From Chloroflexota bacterium (lineage in GTDB: Bacteria > Chloroflexota > Dehalococcoidia > SAR202 > UBA826): a DNA stretch of 9,204 bases. The stretch lies in the NCBI GenBank assembly GCA_002696685.1, contig NZSI01000010.1:1-9204 (forward strand), written 5' to 3'. A program made the position numbers and the translations under genes. Below are positions 6,271-9,204 of this stretch, piece after piece; the first letter of the stretch is position 1; every line of letters starts with the position of its first letter. Below the pieces are notes generated by a model. The model ran no database searches, was not told the DNA's origin, and saw only the letters and a list, made by a program, of their open reading frames with translations.

Positions 6271-7572
6271 ATGAGCACCGGTAAAAAAAAAGCATTGGGA
6301 TTTTGGTCTGCGACATCAATGGTCGCAGGAAATATGATTGGTTCAGGAATCTTTTTATTGCCAGCCGCACTGGCAACGTTCGGCGGGATCAGCATAATTG
6401 GCTGGATTTTTTCAGCGGTCGGTTCAATTTTTTTGGCACTCGTTTTTGCAGGACTCGCTCGTCAAATACGCGGGTCCGGAGGCCCTTATTTATATACTCA
6501 AGCTGGATTTGGCGACGCTCCCGGTTTTTTAGTAGCTTGGGGCTACTGGATTTCTATCATTGCAACTAATGCCGCAATAGCTATTGCTTTAGTCAGTTAT
6601 TTGTCAGCATTCTGGCCTACGATTGCCAGCCAAAATATCTTAAGTACAGTGGTTACTCTAGTATTTGTCTGGTCGTTAGTAATTGTTAATGTCCGCGGAG
6701 TAAGATTAGCAGGCCGTGTGCAATTGGGAACGACTATTTTAAAGATACTGCCATTAATTGCTGTAGGTGCATTTGGCCTATTTTCTCTGGATCCCTCTAA
6801 TTTCCAACCTTTTAATCTAAGCAATCAATCAAATTTCTCTGCCTTGACAGCGACAGCTTCTCTTACTATGTGGGCATTTTTAGGCATGGAAAGTGCGAAC
6901 ATACCAGCTGCCGAAGTAGAAAACGCAACAAGCACTGTTCCGCGAGCTGCTGTTGCTGGCACATGCATTGCCGCTTTAGTTTATATACCCGGTACAGTGG
7001 CGGTTATGGGACTAATTAGCCCTGATCAGCTAGCACAATCAAATGCCCCTTTTGCAGAGGCTGCTGCAAGTTTGTGGGGCCCCTGGGGGTACAATCTAAT
7101 TGGTATGGGCGCCATAGTGAGTTGTTTCGGCGCTTTGAATGGATGGACTCTCTGTTTAGGGCAGATTCCTATGGCTGCCGCAAAAGACAAGCTCTTTCCC
7201 CGTGTGTTCGCCAAACAATCAAAATTTGGCACACCAGCCAAAGGGCTCATTATTTCATCTATATTGGTTAGTTTTCTTGTGTTAATGAACGCAAGTGAAA
7301 GTCTTGTTAACCAATTTACTTTTGTAATTCTGCTGGCTACTTTGGCCGCCTTACTACCTTATTTGCTCTGTGCACTGGCCCGTATTTTCATAGCAATTAG
7401 ATTACACCAATCGTTATCAATCTCTGAAATTTCTGTTTGTATCTTAGCTGCAATTTTCTCAACATGGGCTATTACCGGTACCGGGTTAGAAACCATATTC
7501 TGGGGCTCAATATTGTTTATTACCGGGTTACCAATTTATTTCTGGATAATAAGACGATCCCGAGATTCTTAA
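6271..7572 (+). CDS. APC-family amino acid/polyamine transporter, AdiC-like
   Basis: The 433-residue inner-membrane protein has about twelve hydrophobic helices and the length of AdiC (445). It aligns by eye with the E. coli arginine/agmatine antiporter AdiC almost without gaps, offset by one residue. The unwound helix-1 motif GSGIFLLPA (24-32) corresponds to GSGVFLLPA. N100 corresponds to N101, W201 to W202 (substrate-side gate), E207 to E208 (proton-linked glutamate) and W292, in NGWTLCLGQ, to W293 (cation-pi stacking on the guanidinium). AdiC positions A96 and C97 are S and I here, so specificity may differ. The natural reading is a transporter or exchanger for arginine, a methylarginine, agmatine or a similar cationic amino acid. 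The hydrolase gene begins 42 nt downstream in the same direction, and the pair form an operon. Tandem stop codons (TAATAA) end the gene. A CadB/PotE-like or broader amino-acid role remains possible. Confidence 0.9.
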   Translation: MSTGKKKALGFWSATSMVAGNMIGSGIFLLPAALATFGGISIIGWIFSAVGSIFLALVFAGLARQIRGSGGPYLYTQAGFGDAPGFLVAWGYWISIIATNAAIAIALVSYLSAFWPTIASQNILSTVVTLVFVWSLVIVNVRGVRLAGRVQLGTTILKILPLIAVGAFGLFSLDPSNFQPFNLSNQSNFSALTATASLTMWAFLGMESANIPAAEVENATSTVPRAAVAGTCIAALVYIPGTVAVMGLISPDQLAQSNAPFAEAAASLWGPWGYNLIGMGAIVSCFGALNGWTLCLGQIPMAAAKDKLFPRVFAKQSKFGTPAKGLIISSILVSFLVLMNASESLVNQFTFVILLATLAALLPYLLCALARIFIAIRLHQSLSISEISVCILAAIFSTWAITGTGLETIFWGSILFITGLPIYFWIIRRSRDS

Positions 7573-7600
7573 TAATGCTAACTCGATTAACCTCTAAATG

Positions 7601-7607
7601 AGGGGGG
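7601..7607 (+). promoter_or_regulatory. Ribosome binding site of the hydrolase gene
   Basis: AGGGGGG lies 7 nt before the GTG start at 7615. Upstream of that GTG the frame meets a TAA at 7588 with no ATG between, so this site decides the start. Confidence 0.65.
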
Positions 7608-7614
7608 ACAAAGC

Positions 7615-8499
7615 GTGACTCCAAACTGTCAATCTGACGTCGGCAAAATTGAGACATTATTGCTTAAACGCGCGGAGGACGCCTTTGTGGACCAATCCTT
7701 CATTGACAAACAATGGCAGAAGCTTGGGTTTACTTCGAAGCCCGATTTCAACACTGCGGTTGCCGAATACCATGGTTTCGTGGAAATCATAAACCAATTT
7801 GGAATAGAAATAATATTCGCGCCTTTTGATAAGTCCACAGGCCTCGATTCAATCTATGTTCGCGATTCATCCATCGTTTGTACCAAAGGCATCATTTTAT
7901 GCAACATGGGAAAGAGGGCTCGCGCTTTCGAACCCGCTGCATGCCTGCCAGTATTCAAATCGTTGGAATTACCCGTTGTTGGATCGATAACGGGCGAAGC
8001 AAAGGTAGAGGGAGGAGACATAGTTTGGCTAAATGATCGAACACTCGCCGTCGCAGAAGGTTATCGAACTAATGCACAAGGTATAGAGCAATTGAGAGAA
8101 TTACTAGGGGACTGCATTGATAACCTGATCGTTGTGCCTTCACCTCATTGGAATGGCCCAGACGATGTCTTCCATCTTATGTCTACGTACAGCCCGATAG
8201 ATACCGACCTATCCCTAGTTTACTCTCCTCTATTAACTGTTCCCTTCAGAAATCTTTTGCTTGAAATGGGGAAAAAGCTAATAGACGTGCCACCTGAAGA
8301 ATTTCAGAGCATGGGTTGCAATGTATTGACTATCAGCCCAAGACAATGTGTTATGTTAGAGGGTAACCCGGTAACACGCCGGAGACTTGAACAAGCTGGA
8401 GTCGAAGTCCAATCTTATAAAGGCACAGAAATAAGTACTAAAGGTTGCGGCGGGCCAACGTGCCTTACCAGACCCCTTGTTCGATCAAAGTTAGTCTGA
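7615..8499 (+). CDS. Arginine deiminase/dimethylargininase-family guanidino hydrolase
   Basis: The 294-residue product belongs to the guanidino-group-modifying (amidinotransferase/DDAH/ADI) pentein superfamily, whose enzymes attack a guanidinium carbon with a cysteine and release ammonia or an amine, leaving citrulline or an analogue. The catalytic set is complete: D78 and D84 in LDSIYVRDSSIV (77-88), EGGD at 132-135, H187 in HWNGPDDVFHLMS (178-190), and nucleophile C283 in GCGGPTCLTRPL (277-288). Length is close to human DDAH (285) and above bacterial DDAH (about 254), well below classic arginine deiminase (about 410). The start is GTG, since no in-frame ATG lies upstream before a stop and the next in-frame ATG is codon 98. 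No signal peptide is present, so it is cytoplasmic. Pairing with an AdiC-like transporter indicates use of an imported arginine-type compound as nitrogen or carbon source. Whether the substrate is arginine, methylarginine or another guanidino compound cannot be told from sequence. Confidence 0.88.
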   Translation: MTPNCQSDVGKIETLLLKRAEDAFVDQSFIDKQWQKLGFTSKPDFNTAVAEYHGFVEIINQFGIEIIFAPFDKSTGLDSIYVRDSSIVCTKGIILCNMGKRARAFEPAACLPVFKSLELPVVGSITGEAKVEGGDIVWLNDRTLAVAEGYRTNAQGIEQLRELLGDCIDNLIVVPSPHWNGPDDVFHLMSTYSPIDTDLSLVYSPLLTVPFRNLLLEMGKKLIDVPPEEFQSMGCNVLTISPRQCVMLEGNPVTRRRLEQAGVEVQSYKGTEISTKGCGGPTCLTRPLVRSKLV

Positions 8500-8557
8500 T
8501 CAACTTTCTAATTATTTATAGACCCTTTCCTTCACCTAAAATTAGATTAGATCCGCG
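8500..8557. other. Convergent intergenic gap between hydrolase and sodC
   Basis: This 58-nt AT-rich gap separates two convergent genes. Weak symmetries are present: AAAGTT (8487-8492) with AACTTT (8502-8507), and TCTAATT (8507-8513) with AATTAGA (8540-8546). Neither makes a GC-rich stem followed by a T tract, so I do not call an intrinsic terminator. Confidence 0.4.
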
Positions 8558-9067
8558 TTACTCTATCACTCCACACGCAATTCTAGCTCCCCCTCCCCCC
8601 AGAGGTGCCGGATCATCAGAGTGATTGTCCCCTCCGGCATGTATCATGATTGCACGACCGGACAGATCCTCCAATTTTAAGCGAGGAGCTAAAACAGGTA
8701 GCGAAGCCATTCCGTCGGCATCAACATTTAGTGTAGGTAAATCTCCTAAATGATTATCATTCGTCCATGGATATCCATGTTGGCCTGCTTGTGAAGGATC
8801 AAAATGTCCTCCCGCTGCGCCACCTAACACCGTTTGTCCATTTCGTTCAACTGCCTCACAAGAAGGAGTTGTGTGTATATGAAATCCATGCGCACCCTGA
8901 GGCAGTCCTTCCAAATCAGGTGTAAAGACAACTCCATATTCGCTCTGCGATATTTCTATAGTACCTACTGAATTACCACTTTCTAAGTCTGCCATATTTA
9001 CACTTTCTGCTGCGTAGGTCGTGGCAGTTAAACCTAAGGCAATAATTGCTACTTTAAACATTTTCAT
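8558..9067 (-). CDS. sodC: Cu,Zn superoxide dismutase, periplasmic
   Basis: The 169-residue protein converts superoxide to oxygen and hydrogen peroxide in the periplasm. A signal peptide covers residues 1-20 (MKMFK, a hydrophobic run, then TYAA before E21). Metal ligands are all present: Cu H63 and H65 ([10 protein letters not shown]), bridging H88 (GGHFDP), Zn H97, H106 and D109 ([15 protein letters not shown]), and Cu H143 ([13 protein letters not shown]). C70 and C165 form the conserved disulfide, and R162 in [12 protein letters not shown] is the active-site guiding arginine. The segments match E. coli SodC closely (GFHIH, HLGDLP, APRLK, GGDN-SD-P-PLGGGG, ACGVI), and the length is normal. 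An AAGGAA ribosome site lies 8 nt upstream of the ATG at 9067. The gene follows a probable yceI-like gene by 60 nt on the same strand. Confidence 0.97.
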   Translation of the reverse strand: MKMFKVAIIALGLTATTYAAESVNMADLESGNSVGTIEISQSEYGVVFTPDLEGLPQGAHGFHIHTTPSCEAVERNGQTVLGGAAGGHFDPSQAGQHGYPWTNDNHLGDLPTLNVDADGMASLPVLAPRLKLEDLSGRAIMIHAGGDNHSDDPAPLGGGGARIACGVIE

Positions 9068-9075
9068 TTTTAGGT

Positions 9076-9081
9076 TCCTTT
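9076..9081 (-). promoter_or_regulatory. Ribosome binding site of sodC
   Basis: Read on the minus strand this is AAGGAA, 8 nt before the ATG at 9067. It supports that start over the second in-frame ATG two codons later. Confidence 0.55.
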
Positions 9082-9127
9082 AGTTCTTTTAGCGATTCTA
9101 TCAATTCTTTTTTTGCCAGTACGAATA

Positions 9128-9204
9128 TTAACTATTTTCTTGAAATTCAACAGAAATTTCTAATTCAATATCATCTCCGACCATAGGCCGGAATCGACCT
9201 AGGC
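9128..9204 (-). CDS. C-terminal end of a probable YceI-family protein (partial)
   Basis: On the minus strand, entering from the right edge, one frame reads LGRFRPMVGDDIELEISVEF followed by QENS and a TAA stop at 9128-9130. The closing pattern, an aromatic/proline segment, then VGDD and alternating hydrophobic and acidic residues in a last beta strand, is typical of the end of YceI-like lipocalin-fold proteins (VGDEVKLxIxxE). These are usually periplasmic and bind isoprenoid-type lipids such as polyprenyl chains. Only 24 residues are visible, so the assignment is tentative. The stop lies 60 nt upstream of sodC on the same strand, which suggests that the two envelope proteins may share a transcript. 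Confidence 0.55.
   Translation of the reverse strand, partial: LGRFRPMVGDDIELEISVEFQENS

Noticed and set aside
8487..8546. Possible bidirectional terminator between the hydrolase and sodC
   Set aside because: The stems are AT-rich and short, have long loops, and lack a following T tract on either strand.

Overview
The window looks like chromosomal DNA of a Gram-negative, probably aquatic or marine gammaproteobacterium. The Gram-negative call rests on an outer-membrane TonB-dependent receptor and an exported Cu,Zn superoxide dismutase whose conserved segments match the periplasmic proteobacterial type. The marine gammaproteobacterial placement is inference from gene content and moderate GC. 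There is no rRNA, tRNA, CRISPR array, insertion sequence or phage gene that I can support.

Left part (1-2707, minus strand): a 5'-proximal fragment of an FAD/NAD(P)-binding oxidoreductase of the phytoene-dehydrogenase type lies 91 nt downstream of a complete 815-residue TonB-dependent receptor. The two are probably co-transcribed, which suggests uptake of a small molecule followed by its oxidation; the substrate is unknown. A divergent promoter region (2708-2895) separates them from the next gene.

Middle part (2896-5860): a plus-strand gene for a 310-residue repeat protein, probably a beta-propeller of uncharacterised function, converges on a minus-strand gene for a 674-residue protein with nine TPR units followed by a PAPS-dependent sulfotransferase domain. 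Their stop codons are only 7 nt apart. A 410-nt gene-free region (5861-6270) follows. It carries three consecutive potential hairpins and, nearer the next gene, a 14-nt inverted repeat.

Right part (6271-8499, plus strand): a two-gene operon encodes an APC-family transporter that keeps key substrate residues of the arginine/agmatine antiporter AdiC, and an arginine deiminase/dimethylarginine dimethylaminohydrolase-type hydrolase with a full set of catalytic residues. The clear reading is import or exchange of arginine, a methylated arginine or a related guanidino compound, and its hydrolysis to a citrulline-type product.

Right end (8558-9204, minus strand): sodC converges on that operon. It is preceded, 60 nt upstream, by the last 24 codons of what looks like a YceI-family protein. 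I found no clearly novel multi-gene system. The best leads are the guanidino-compound operon, the structured leader region at 5939-6034, and the propeller/TPR-sulfotransferase pair.
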